DNA of 8,195 nt from an uncultured Actinomycetes bacterium (GTDB taxonomy: Bacteria > Actinomycetota > Thermoleophilia > Miltoncostaeales > Miltoncostaeaceae), in the NCBI GenBank assembly GCA_937862675.1, contig CALMEC010000418.1, positions 1 through 8,195 on the forward strand, given 5' to 3'. Numbering within the stretch: position 1 is the stretch's first letter; each line of letters opens with the position of its first letter. A program made the translations under genes and the position numbers. Shown piece by piece: positions 1 through 6,386 of the stretch. Below the pieces are notes generated by a model. The model ran no database searches. It was not told where the DNA came from and was given only the letters and a program-made list of their open reading frames with translations.

Positions 1-137
1 ACAGCTACACCTTCAGCGGCCTGGCGAACGGCAAGCGGATCGCCGCGGGCCCGGGACGGATGCAGATCTGGACCACCGGCGCGAAGGGGGCCAAGATCGA
101 CCTTCGGACGACGGCGTTCACCGCGCTCACCAAGTGA
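1..137 (+). CDS. 3' end of an unidentified protein (partial, truncated by window start)
   Basis: The reading frame with codons starting at position 3 is open from the window edge to a TGA at 135-137 and gives the last 44 residues of a protein, beginning SYTFSGLANG and ending TAFTALTK. The composition (Gly, Thr, Ala and alternating hydrophobic residues, with WTTGAKGAKIDL in the middle) looks like a real beta-rich C-terminus rather than a shadow frame, and a stem-loop follows directly after the stop, as expected at a gene end. I do not recognise the family. No function is proposed; a secreted or surface protein is only one possibility. Confidence 0.55.
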   Translation, partial: SYTFSGLANGKRIAAGPGRMQIWTTGAKGAKIDLRTTAFTALTK

Positions 138-140
138 GGT

Positions 141-199
141 GACATCGGCGTCCGGCACACCGCCCGTATCGGGGTGAGCCGGACCCGCCGGTCGATGTC
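141..199 (+). terminator. Stem-loop after the first gene, possible transcription terminator
   Basis: Four bases after the stop codon there is a nested inverted repeat. The inner arms GTCCGGC (150-156) and GCCGGAC (178-184) pair perfectly. Inside them CAC (158-160) pairs with GTG (174-176) and CCCG (163-166) with CGGG (170-173) around a TAT loop. The outer arms GACATCG (141-147) and CGATGTC (193-199) also match perfectly. No T-tract follows, so this is not a classical intrinsic terminator; T-poor hairpins behind genes are common in high-GC genomes. Position and nested pairing support an end-of-gene role; activity is inferred. Confidence 0.45.
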
Positions 200-280
200 G
201 GTGACGAGAGGGCTGCGTGGAAAACGTGGCCCTCACGTCATTCCGGACTCCCGGCGATCACAGGCGGAGGGCCCGCGGAG

Positions 281-502
281 CAGCCCGTGGGGAAGGCGCT
301 CCCCGCGCGGCTCACGGATCGCGGCCGGCGGAGCCTGAAGGCGGCCGGCGAAGCGGCCCGGTCGGTCGAGGTCCGGATGCTGGCCGGCCTCACCGAGGCC
401 GAGCGGTCGGACGCACTCCGGATCCTGCGGAGCATGGTCCGCTCCCTCAGCGATGCCGGCGACGGTGCGCCGCCTGGACCCGGTGCGCACCCGGTGCCCT
501 GA
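281..502 (+). pseudogene. Remnant of a MarR-family regulator (C-terminal part only)
   Basis: The frame from about 281 to the TGA at 500-502 reads like the second half of a MarR-type transcription factor: ARLTDRGRRSLKAAGEAAR matches the segment just after the wing, normally L-T-x-x-G-R, and RMLAGLTEAERSDALRIL plus SMVRSLSDAG match the C-terminal dimerisation helix. The usual winged helix-turn-helix, about 90 residues, is missing. Going upstream, the same frame is open to 143 but encodes Pro/Arg/Gly-rich sequence with no helix-turn-helix, and I did not find the missing half in the other plus-strand frames. A GTG at 287 could start a 71-residue protein, but it has no good ribosome site. A decayed gene is therefore the better reading; a short dimerisation-only protein is the alternative. 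Confidence 0.45.
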
Positions 503-756
503 TGCGGGAGCAGCGGAGAGAGCGACACGCGGATGACTCCCGGGCGCGGCGATCGGATCGTCAGGTGCCCTGCGTCGCCCTGACGCCGGTGCCGGAGCGA
601 GACGCGCCGTCGCTCGCGGGCCGGTCCGGTTCGGGTCGAGACGCGCTCGCGGTTCGCGGCGGAATGCGGCACGCGCCGAACCGCATCACGGTCGTGGCCG
701 TCGAGATGATGTCGCCGTGCCGCTCCTCCTGCGGCGCGGAACGGGCGGGCACGGAA
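503..756. other. Non-coding stretch with several short inverted repeats
   Basis: I see no convincing gene here; open frames on both strands are Arg/Pro/Gly-rich shadows. The stretch contains four short perfect-arm inverted repeats: CGTCAGG/CCTGACG (559-565 and 579-585), GAGCGA/TCGCTC (595-600 and 610-615), ATGCGG/CCGCAT (664-669 and 681-686) and CCGTGCC/GGCACGG (715-721 and 748-754). None has a T-tract. In DNA this rich in G and C, six- and seven-base arms arise easily, so these are described, not assigned a function. The stretch lies between two convergent transcription units. Confidence 0.4.
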
Positions 757-790
757 TGACGAGGGGCCGCCGCGGCGGCCCCTCGCGTCA
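757..790 (-). terminator. Strong GC palindrome behind the slipin gene, likely terminator
   Basis: Positions 760-785 form a perfect 26-base dyad: CGAGGGGCCGCCG followed directly by its reverse complement. The arms can be extended by TGA (757-759) with TCA (788-790) across a two-base CG bulge. It lies three bases beyond the slipin stop codon (794-796, minus strand). Folded, it gives a stem of about 11 pairs with a minimal CGCG loop. On the minus strand only TCATTCC follows, so the U-tract is poor. Because the dyad is symmetrical it could also stop plus-strand transcription from the left, fitting its place between convergent genes. Confidence 0.6.
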
Positions 791-793
791 CCC

Positions 794-1639
794 CTACTGG
801 TGCGGCGGTGCCTGCGGCGGCACGTCGCCCGCCGGGCGCGCCGGCGCGGGATGTGCCGGCGGCGCGACCGGTGCCGGCCGATTGCGTTCGCCCTTCCTGA
901 TGAACGGCTCGAACAGGTCGATGGGCAGCGGGATGATCATCGTGCTGGTGCGCTCGGACGAGATCTCGTTCATCGTCTGGAGGTAGCGCAGCTGGAGGGC
1001 GGCGGGCTCCCGTGCGATCACCTCGGCCGCCTGGGTCAGCTTCTCCGACGCCTGCAGCTCACCCTCGGCGGCGATGATCTTCGCGCGCCGCTCACGCTCG
1101 GCCTCGGCCTGACGGGCCAGCGCACGCTGCATCGACTGCGGGAGCTCGATGTCCTTCACCTCGACCACCGAAACCTTCACACCCCAGGGAGCGGTCTGCT
1201 GGTCGATGATCTCCTGCAGACGCTCGTTGATCTGCTCTCGTTCCGAGAGGAGGTGGTCGAGGTCGACGGTTCCCAGGACACTCCGCAGGGTCGTCTGGGC
1301 GATCTGGGACGTGGCCACCAGGAAGTTCTCCACCTGGATGATGGCCTTCTCAGCCTCGATCACCCGGAAATAGGCCACCGCGTTCACCTTCACGGTCACG
1401 TTGTCGCGGGTGATGACCTCCTGGGGAGGCACGTTGAGGGTGATGGTCCGCAGATCCACGCCGACGGCCTTGTCGATGAACGGGATCAGCAGGTAGAGGC
1501 CCGGGCCCTTCACCCCGAGCAGCCGTCCTAGGCGGAAGACGACACCTCGTTCGAATTCCCGGGCGATCTTGATCGACGAGAACAAAACGATCACGAAGAT
1601 CACGACGACGATGATCACGGCAAGGGCAGCGCCGCTCAT
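794..1639 (-). CDS. Slipin / stomatin-like SPFH membrane protein
   Basis: Membrane-anchored scaffold protein of the stomatin/slipin group, 281 residues. Residues 4-21 form a single hydrophobic anchor (run AVIIVVVIFVIVLF). The SPFH domain follows, with FERGVVFRLGRL (29-40), GPGLYLLIPFID (45-56) and the slipin signature VDLRTITLNVPPQEVITRDNV (61-81). An alpha-helical, probably coiled-coil stretch spans about 165-210 and contains AEAERERRAKIIAAEGE. A conserved tail with MIIPLPIDLF (234-243) precedes a Pro/Ala-rich end of about 25 residues. Family members form membrane oligomers and are thought to organise or regulate neighbours, chiefly the NfeD protease encoded just upstream. The ATG overlaps the nfeD stop (ATGA, 1636-1639) and has a strong ribosome site GGAGGAG five bases upstream. 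In PH1510/PH1511-type archaeal pairs the NfeD protease cleaves the stomatin C-terminus; whether that holds here is inference. Confidence 0.93.
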   Translation of the reverse strand: MSGAALAVIIVVVIFVIVLFSSIKIAREFERGVVFRLGRLLGVKGPGLYLLIPFIDKAVGVDLRTITLNVPPQEVITRDNVTVKVNAVAYFRVIEAEKAIIQVENFLVATSQIAQTTLRSVLGTVDLDHLLSEREQINERLQEIIDQQTAPWGVKVSVVEVKDIELPQSMQRALARQAEAERERRAKIIAAEGELQASEKLTQAAEVIAREPAALQLRYLQTMNEISSERTSTMIIPLPIDLFEPFIRKGERNRPAPVAPPAHPAPARPAGDVPPQAPPHQ

Positions 1640-2934
1640 GGGGACTCCTCCGGTTCGGCCTCGACGGTCAGCGTGAGGTCCTGCATGCGGGTGACGCGCA
1701 CCCGCCGTCCGGCCGGGATCCTAACGCCATCCGCCGTCACGGCGGCCCACAGCTCCCCTTCCACGAACACCTGGCCGCGTCCGTCGGCGATGTCACGGCG
1801 CACCTGGCCGACGTGTCCGACCAGTCCGGCGCGCCCGGTGGTCCGCGGTGCGCGCCGTGCGCGGACGGCGGCCCGGGCGATGAGGGTGAACGAGCCCCCG
1901 ACGATGACGGCGCAGATGATGAGGCCGGGACGCGACACCACCGGACCCTGCGCGTCGTCGAAGAGGATGAGGCCCCCGATGACGAGCGACACCACCCCGC
2001 CCGCCGCCAGGACCCCGAATCCGGACACCGCCGCCTCGAGGGCGAAGAGGACGAAGGCGAGGAGCAGGAACGCGATGCCGGCCCAGTTGAACGGCACCAT
2101 CGCCAGTCCCACCGCCGCGGTCAAGAGGAGGATCACGCCCACCACGCCCGGGACGATCCCCCCGGGATTGAAGATCTCGTAGCCGATGGCGGCGATGCCC
2201 AGGCCGAAGAGCGCCGTCAGCAGGTTCGGGTCGATCAGCACCTGCAGCAGCCTCAGGTACCACGGCATGTCGTCGAACCGCACCGGCACGCCCTCCGTGG
2301 TGAGGGCGACGCCGTCCACCTTCACGCCGTTCAGTGTCTGCAGCAGGTGGTCGCGGTCTGTCGCGATGCCCGTGGCGATCCCGTCGCGCACGGCCTCGCT
2401 CGCCGGGAAGTTGCTGCCCTCCGTCACCATCGACCGGAAGAGCTGCGCGTTTCGCCCACGGGCCTCCGCCAGCGCCTGGATCTGCGCCGCGGCGTCGTTG
2501 CGGACCTTGACGTCGAGATCCCCGCCGCCCGAGCGGGCGGGTGGGGGGCTGCGGATGTTCGTTCGGGGAGCATTGTCCAGGAGACGGGAGGGGGGGGAGA
2601 TGAACGCGCCGGCCGATCCCGCGCGTGAGCCCGCCGGTCCCACCCAGACCACCGTCGGCACCTGCGCGGACTCCATGGCGCGGACGATGTCGTGCATCGA
2701 GGACATGAGCCCGCCGGGGGTGTCCATCTGGATGATGAAGACGCCCGCGCCGGCGGAGTCCGCGTTCTCGAGGCGCCGTGTGACGAACTGCGCGGTGGCC
2801 GGGTCGATGGTGCCCTGCAGCACGACGCCGCGCACCGGCCCGCCGGGGTTCGCGGATCCCGTGGACGGGATTGCCGCGAGCGCGAGCAGAACGGCGATCA
2901 GCAGACCGATGGGACGTATGCGTGCCATTCCCAT
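1636..2934 (-). CDS. NfeD-family membrane-bound serine protease (ClpP class, long form)
   Basis: Membrane protease partner of the downstream slipin. With the ATG at 2934 it has 432 residues, a usual length for long NfeD proteins. Order: signal peptide (about 1-28, hydrophobic run IGLLIAVLLALAAIP); ClpP-like protease domain (about 30-215) with QMDTPGGLM (69-77), the nucleophile Ser107 in RAGSAGAF and a likely catalytic Lys143 in DVKVRNDAAA; about five membrane segments (about 238-355); soluble OB-fold NfeD domain (about 363-425, with VEGELWAAVTADG). The start is uncertain: no clear ribosome site precedes 2934 or the ATG at 2928, two codons later. The frame is open to 3099, but the extra 55 residues are Arg/Pro-rich and would bury the signal peptide. 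Residues 112-135 are odd: the usual conserved motif near MAPGTNIGAAHP reads NAPRTNIRSPPP, with frame kept, which may be sequence error or loss of function. Confidence 0.88.
   Translation of the reverse strand: MGMARIRPIGLLIAVLLALAAIPSTGSANPGGPVRGVVLQGTIDPATAQFVTRRLENADSAGAGVFIIQMDTPGGLMSSMHDIVRAMESAQVPTVVWVGPAGSRAGSAGAFISPPSRLLDNAPRTNIRSPPPARSGGGDLDVKVRNDAAAQIQALAEARGRNAQLFRSMVTEGSNFPASEAVRDGIATGIATDRDHLLQTLNGVKVDGVALTTEGVPVRFDDMPWYLRLLQVLIDPNLLTALFGLGIAAIGYEIFNPGGIVPGVVGVILLLTAAVGLAMVPFNWAGIAFLLLAFVLFALEAAVSGFGVLAAGGVVSLVIGGLILFDDAQGPVVSRPGLIICAVIVGGSFTLIARAAVRARRAPRTTGRAGLVGHVGQVRRDIADGRGQVFVEGELWAAVTADGVRIPAGRRVRVTRMQDLTLTVEAEPEESP
1645..1651 (-). promoter_or_regulatory. Ribosome binding site of the slipin gene
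   Basis: Read on the minus strand this is GGAGGAG, five bases before the slipin ATG and inside the end of nfeD. It fixes the slipin start and allows independent loading besides coupling through the ATGA overlap. Confidence 0.75.
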
Positions 2935-3285
2935 GAAGGGTATCGAGGGCGGCGCGGTTTCTCGCGTCCCGTTCTGCGCTCCGGTGATGTGGCGGGAGTG
3001 AGACGAGCGGGTCGGTGTGTGCTTGCGGGTGACGCGAGGGAGCGGCCTACTGCAGGGCGGACCCGAGATCGGCGTGCGATGCGCGAAACGCACCGGCATC
3101 TCTCCCGAGCCGCCCTTCTCTTCACCTCACCGCGGTGTGACGGGCCGCCGAGAGAGGGCGCCCCATGCATCGGACGGGCCCTCCGTCCCGGCGGGTCGTC
3201 GCGGCGCCTTCTCGCGTCCTCCGGGCGGGCCTGCGGCGGGCGATCGCAGTCGTCCCCTCCGCACATTGGCTAGCATCGCGCTGCT
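2935..3285. other. Divergent intergenic region between nfeD and the fab operon
   Basis: About 350 bases that must carry the promoters of both the minus-strand nfeD-slipin pair and the plus-strand fab operon. I see no gene: open frames here are Arg/Pro/Gly-rich and lack ribosome sites. The only structure noted is an imperfect inverted repeat, CGCCCTTCTCT (3111-3121) against AGAGAGGGCG (3151-3160) with one bulged T, enclosing the palindrome CACCGCGGTG (3128-3137). It might be an operator, but a chance hairpin in GC-rich DNA is as likely. For nfeD, a weak minus-strand -10-like TACCCT lies at 2942-2937; no -35 box is recognisable. Confidence 0.4.
3271..3276 (+). promoter_or_regulatory. Possible -10 box of the fab operon (TAGCAT)
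   Basis: TAGCAT fits the loose TAnnnT pattern and lies nine bases before the fabZ TTG, so transcription would begin at or within a few bases of the start codon. No convincing -35 hexamer lies 16-19 bases upstream. The call rests on the hexamer and the lack of any ribosome site between it and the gene. Confidence 0.25.
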
Positions 3286-3717
3286 TTGAGTCTTCCGGCG
3301 CCAGAGGAGATCCTCCCGCATCGCCACCCCTTCCTTCTGGTCGACGAGGTGGTGGAGCTGGAACCCGGTCAGTCCGCCCGGGCCCGCTGGACGGTGCCCG
3401 AGGACGCACCGTTCTTCGAGGGGCACTTCCCCGGCCATCCGGTCACCCCCGGTGTCCTCATCATCGAGTCGCTGGCCCAGACCGGTGGCCTCGCGGTGCT
3501 CTCCTCCCCCGGAAATGCCGGGAAGCTGGCACTCTTCGCCGGCATCGAGAAGGCCCGGTTCCGACGCCAGGTCCTCCCCGGTGAGACCCTGGACCTCGAA
3601 ATGACGTTGACCCGCCAGCGCGGGCCGATCGGTGAGGGAACGGGTACGGCACGCGTCGGCGACCAGGTCGCCGTCCAGGCCACGCTCCGATTCGCGATCG
3701 TCGAAGGAGACCAATGA
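3286..3717 (+). CDS. fabZ: 3-hydroxyacyl-ACP dehydratase FabZ
   Basis: Cytoplasmic hot-dog-fold dehydratase that removes water from 3-hydroxyacyl-ACP to give trans-2-enoyl-ACP. The 143 residues match the usual length. The family opening ILPHRHPFLLVD is at 9-20. The catalytic His47 sits in FEGHFPGHPVTPGVL (44-58) and catalytic Glu61 in ESLAQTGG. The start is forced: a TAG at 3271-3273 closes the frame and the only start codon between it and the conserved N-terminus is TTG at 3286. No Shine-Dalgarno sequence precedes it, so it may be translated from a leaderless message. It is first in the operon; its stop overlaps the fabH start in ATGA (3714-3717). The lack of bulky extensions and the HFPGHP motif favour FabZ, but FabA-like isomerase activity cannot be excluded by eye. 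Confidence 0.93.
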   Translation: MSLPAPEEILPHRHPFLLVDEVVELEPGQSARARWTVPEDAPFFEGHFPGHPVTPGVLIIESLAQTGGLAVLSSPGNAGKLALFAGIEKARFRRQVLPGETLDLEMTLTRQRGPIGEGTGTARVGDQVAVQATLRFAIVEGDQ

Positions 3718-4736
3718 TCTCGGCACGTCCCATGACCCGACGCCGTGCACGGCTTCACACGGTGGGCTCGTTCCTCCCCGAGGGGCGCCTCACCAACGCC
3801 GACCTGGAGCGCATGGTCGACACCAGCGACGAGTGGATCATGACCCGCACGGGCATCCGCGAGCGGCGGATCGCCTCCGAGCAGGAGACCACGCTCACGT
3901 TCGCCGAGGGCGCCGCGCGCGACATCCTCGAGCGCGCGGGGATGGATGCGGCCGACCTGGACGCGATCATCATCCCGACGGCGACGCCGGAGGGGCTCTT
4001 CCCCACGACGGCATGCCTCCTCCAGGACCGCATCGGCGCCCGCAAGGCCGCCGCATACGACTGTCTGGCGGCCTGCAGCGGCTTCGTCTACGGGCTTGCA
4101 CAGGCCTACGGTTTCGTCGAGAGCGGCCTGGCCGAGAACGTGCTCGTCATCGGCGCCGAGACGCTCACCCGTTTCACCGATTTCACGGATCGCAGCACGT
4201 GCGTGCTCTTCGGCGACGGTGCCGGCGGCGCCCTGGTCACGGCGGGCGACGATTCGACCACCGGTTTCCTGGGCTTCGACCTCGGCGCCGACGGGGGCAT
4301 GGGACACGAGCTCGGCCTCCCGGTCGGCGGGAGCGCCCATCCGGCCAACCGGCCGTTCGAGTCCAAGGACGCGTACATCTTCATGCACGGTCCGGCGGTC
4401 TTCAAATTCGCCACCCGGGTCATCGTCGACTCCACCACCCGCCTGCTGGAGACGACCGGTGTGTCCGCGGACGACATCGACCTGTTCATCCCGCACCAGG
4501 CCAACCTCCGCATCATCGACCACGCCGTCGACAAGCTCGGCATGGACCCGGACAAGGTCGTCGTCAACCTGGAGCGCCACGGCAACACGTCGTCGGCGTC
4601 CGTGCCGATCGCACTGGCCGAGGCCCGCGACGACGGACGCCTCAAGCCGGGATCGCTCCTCCTCATGATCGCGTTCGGCGCCGGCCTCACATGGGGATCC
4701 ACGATCGTCGCCTACGAGCCCCCGGTGGCCGCGTGA
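3714..4736 (+). CDS. fabH: 3-oxoacyl-ACP synthase III FabH
   Basis: Starts fatty acid chains by condensing an acyl-CoA primer with malonyl-ACP in the cytoplasm. The 340 residues show a thiolase fold with the KAS III triad Cys121 (DCLAACSGF), His261 (FIPHQAN) and Asn291 (ERHGNTSSAS). Other landmarks are TSDEWIMTRTGIRERR (37-52), LFGDGAGG (165-172) and the glycine-rich end FGAGLTWGS (321-329). The ATG at 3714 overlaps the fabZ stop and has AAGGAGA (3704-3710) just upstream. A second ATG seven codons in, at 3732, is possible, since the first residues MISARP are not conserved. The stop overlaps the fabD start in GTGA (4733-4736). Primer preference, straight or branched, cannot be told from the sequence by eye. 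Confidence 0.94.
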   Translation: MISARPMTRRRARLHTVGSFLPEGRLTNADLERMVDTSDEWIMTRTGIRERRIASEQETTLTFAEGAARDILERAGMDAADLDAIIIPTATPEGLFPTTACLLQDRIGARKAAAYDCLAACSGFVYGLAQAYGFVESGLAENVLVIGAETLTRFTDFTDRSTCVLFGDGAGGALVTAGDDSTTGFLGFDLGADGGMGHELGLPVGGSAHPANRPFESKDAYIFMHGPAVFKFATRVIVDSTTRLLETTGVSADDIDLFIPHQANLRIIDHAVDKLGMDPDKVVVNLERHGNTSSASVPIALAEARDDGRLKPGSLLLMIAFGAGLTWGSTIVAYEPPVAA

Positions 4737-5641
4737 TCGCCCTCATGTTCCCCGGGCAGGGGGCCCAGCAGGTCGGGATGGGCAAGGAACTCGCGGAGGC
4801 CTATCAGGTCGCCCGTGAGACCTTCGCCGAGGCCGACGACGCCCTGGGGTACGGCCTGTCGGAGATCATCTTCACGGGTCCGGCCGAGCGCCTGGTCCCG
4901 ACCGACGTCTGTCAGCCGGCCATCCTCGCGATGTCCGTGGCGGCCTGGCGGGTCGCGCGCGACCACGGCCTCACGGGTGACGTCGCCCTGGGGCACTCGC
5001 TCGGCGAGTACTCGGCGCTCGTCGCCTGCGGGGCCATCGACTACGCGGAGGCGCTCCGCATCGTGGCCGAGCGCGGCGCCGCCATGCACGCCGCCGGGCT
5101 GGAGCGGCCGGGGACGATGGCCGCACTGCTCGGCCAGGACGACGCCGTCGTCGAGGGTCTCTGCGACGAGGCCGGCGAGGTCTGGCCCGCCAACTACAAC
5201 TGCCCGGGTCAGGTGGTGGCCTCCGGCACGATGGACGGCATCGACCGCTTCGTCGACCTGGCCGGGGAGCGTGGCTACAAGTCGTCGCGCCTCCAGGTGG
5301 GGGGGGCGTTCCACTCGCCCCTCATGGCACCCGCCGCGGATCGCCTGGCCCCGGCGCTCGAAGCCTGGACACCGGTCACCCCCGGCATCCGGTTCCTGTC
5401 GACGACGACGGTCGAGGTGGAACCGGCGGACCGGCTGAGATCCGTGCTGCTCGACCAGCTCACGTCGCCGGTCCGCTTCGGCCACGCCGTGGCGGCCGCC
5501 GTCGACATGGGCGTCGATCGCTTCGTCGAGATCGGTCCGGGACGTGTGCTGTCGGGCCTCGTCCGCCGCGTGAAGCGCGACGCCGCCACATCCCAGATCT
5601 CGGAGCCCGCCCACGTCGCGGCGCTGGAGGACATCGCGTGA
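4733..5641 (+). CDS. fabD: Malonyl-CoA:ACP transacylase FabD
   Basis: Moves the malonyl group from CoA to the acyl carrier protein, feeding FabH and FabF. The product has 302 residues, normal for FabD. It begins with the hallmark MFPGQGAQQVGMG (5-17). The nucleophile Ser89 is in GHSLGEYSAL (87-96), Arg114 in AERGAAM binds the malonyl carboxylate, and His194 in GAFHSPLM is the catalytic base; NYNCPGQVVASG (154-165) and FVEIGPGRVL (264-273) are further family motifs. The frame is open far upstream within fabH, but FabD homology begins only at the GTG at 4733, which overlaps the fabH stop in GTGA. An ATG at 4745 would cut into the conserved first strand. Only a weak GGTGG lies upstream, so translation probably depends on coupling to fabH. 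Confidence 0.94.
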   Translation: MIALMFPGQGAQQVGMGKELAEAYQVARETFAEADDALGYGLSEIIFTGPAERLVPTDVCQPAILAMSVAAWRVARDHGLTGDVALGHSLGEYSALVACGAIDYAEALRIVAERGAAMHAAGLERPGTMAALLGQDDAVVEGLCDEAGEVWPANYNCPGQVVASGTMDGIDRFVDLAGERGYKSSRLQVGGAFHSPLMAPAADRLAPALEAWTPVTPGIRFLSTTTVEVEPADRLRSVLLDQLTSPVRFGHAVAAAVDMGVDRFVEIGPGRVLSGLVRRVKRDAATSQISEPAHVAALEDIA

Positions 5642-6372
5642 GCCAGGGAGTCGCCATCGTCACCGGCGCCAGCCGGGGGATCGGTGCGGCCTGCGCCGTC
5701 GCGCTGGCCAACGCCGGCTATGACATCGCGGTCGGGTACCGCAAGGACGCCGAGGGCGCGGAGCGCACGCTCGCGGACGTCGAGGGCGCCGGGGTACGCG
5801 GCATCGTCCACCAGGTGGACGTCGCCGAGGAGGACTCCGTCGTGGCCTTCGTCGCTGCGGCCCAGGAGCTGGGCGACATCGAGGCCGCCGTCCTCAACGC
5901 GGGGATCACCCGCGACGGGCTGGCGTTGCGGATGAGCGCGGAGGACTGGACCGACGTCATCCGGACCAACCTCGACGGTGCCTTCTTCACGGCCCGTGCC
6001 GTGCTGCGGGGGATGCTGAAGCGGCGCCGGGGATCGATCGTGGCCGTCTCGTCGGTGGTCGGGCTGGGCGGCAACGCCGGCCAGGCCAACTATTCGGCCG
6101 CCAAGGCGGGCATGATCGGGATGGTCAAGTCCCTCGCGCGCGAGGTCGGTGCACGCGGGGTCCGTGTCAACGCGGTCGCACCCGGCTACATCGTCACGGA
6201 CATGACCGCATCCCTGCCCGACGATCAGCGGGACGCCCTCCTGGCGTCCATGCCGTTGCCGCGACTCGGGGTGCCGGCCGACGTCGCGTCGGCCGTCGCC
6301 TTCCTGTGCTCGCCCGGCGCGTCATACATCACGGGGGCTGTGCTGCCGATCGACGGCGGCATGGCCATGTGA
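5638..6372 (+). CDS. fabG: 3-oxoacyl-ACP reductase FabG
   Basis: NADPH-dependent reductase of the short-chain dehydrogenase family that turns 3-ketoacyl-ACP into 3-hydroxyacyl-ACP. The 244 residues match FabG. The nucleotide-binding TGASRGIG is at 9-16, NAG at 87-89, and the catalytic set is Asn111, Ser139, Tyr152 and Lys156 (GQANYSAAKAG, 148-158). PGYIVTDMT (182-190) and the C-terminal ITGAVLPIDGGMAM are typical. It starts with GTG at 5638, overlapping the fabD stop (GTGA, 5638-5641), with GGAGG (5626-5630) seven bases upstream. Short-chain dehydrogenases are a broad family, but the motifs and the position between fabD and fabF make FabG nearly certain. Confidence 0.94.
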   Translation: MSQGVAIVTGASRGIGAACAVALANAGYDIAVGYRKDAEGAERTLADVEGAGVRGIVHQVDVAEEDSVVAFVAAAQELGDIEAAVLNAGITRDGLALRMSAEDWTDVIRTNLDGAFFTARAVLRGMLKRRRGSIVAVSSVVGLGGNAGQANYSAAKAGMIGMVKSLAREVGARGVRVNAVAPGYIVTDMTASLPDDQRDALLASMPLPRLGVPADVASAVAFLCSPGASYITGAVLPIDGGMAM

Positions 6373-6380
6373 GGAGGAGG
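6371..6380 (+). promoter_or_regulatory. Strong ribosome binding site of fabF
   Basis: GAGGAGGAGG begins inside the fabG stop codon and ends six bases before the ATG at 6387. It is the strongest such site in the operon and is found at its only non-overlapping junction. It favours ATG 6387 over the adjoining GTG at 6384. Confidence 0.75.
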
Positions 6381-6386
6381 ACTGTG

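Noticed and set aside
559..754. Four short inverted repeats considered as a repeat family or small RNA.
   Set aside because: Arm sequences differ from each other, arms are only six or seven bases, and such hairpins are frequent by chance at this G+C content.
217..759. Plus-strand open frame of 180 codons over the MarR remnant.
   Set aside because: Composition is Arg/Gly/Ala/Pro-rich throughout without secondary-structure pattern, and it conflicts with the better MarR-like frame.
2935..3099. Possible 55-residue N-terminal extension of NfeD.
   Set aside because: The extension is Arg/Pro/Ser/Thr-rich and would place the clear signal peptide inside the protein; family members begin at the signal peptide.
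3369..4580. Minus-strand open frame of 403 codons opposite fabZ and fabH.
   Set aside because: Antisense shadow with no recognisable domain; both plus-strand genes have full active sites.
3632..4732. The fabD frame stays open for about 1.1 kb upstream of fabD, across fabH, suggesting a longer or fused protein.
   Set aside because: The upstream translation is Arg/His/Pro-rich with no motif, and FabH with all catalytic residues is in another frame. FabD homology starts at the GTG at 4733. Stop-poor frames are expected in high-GC coding DNA.
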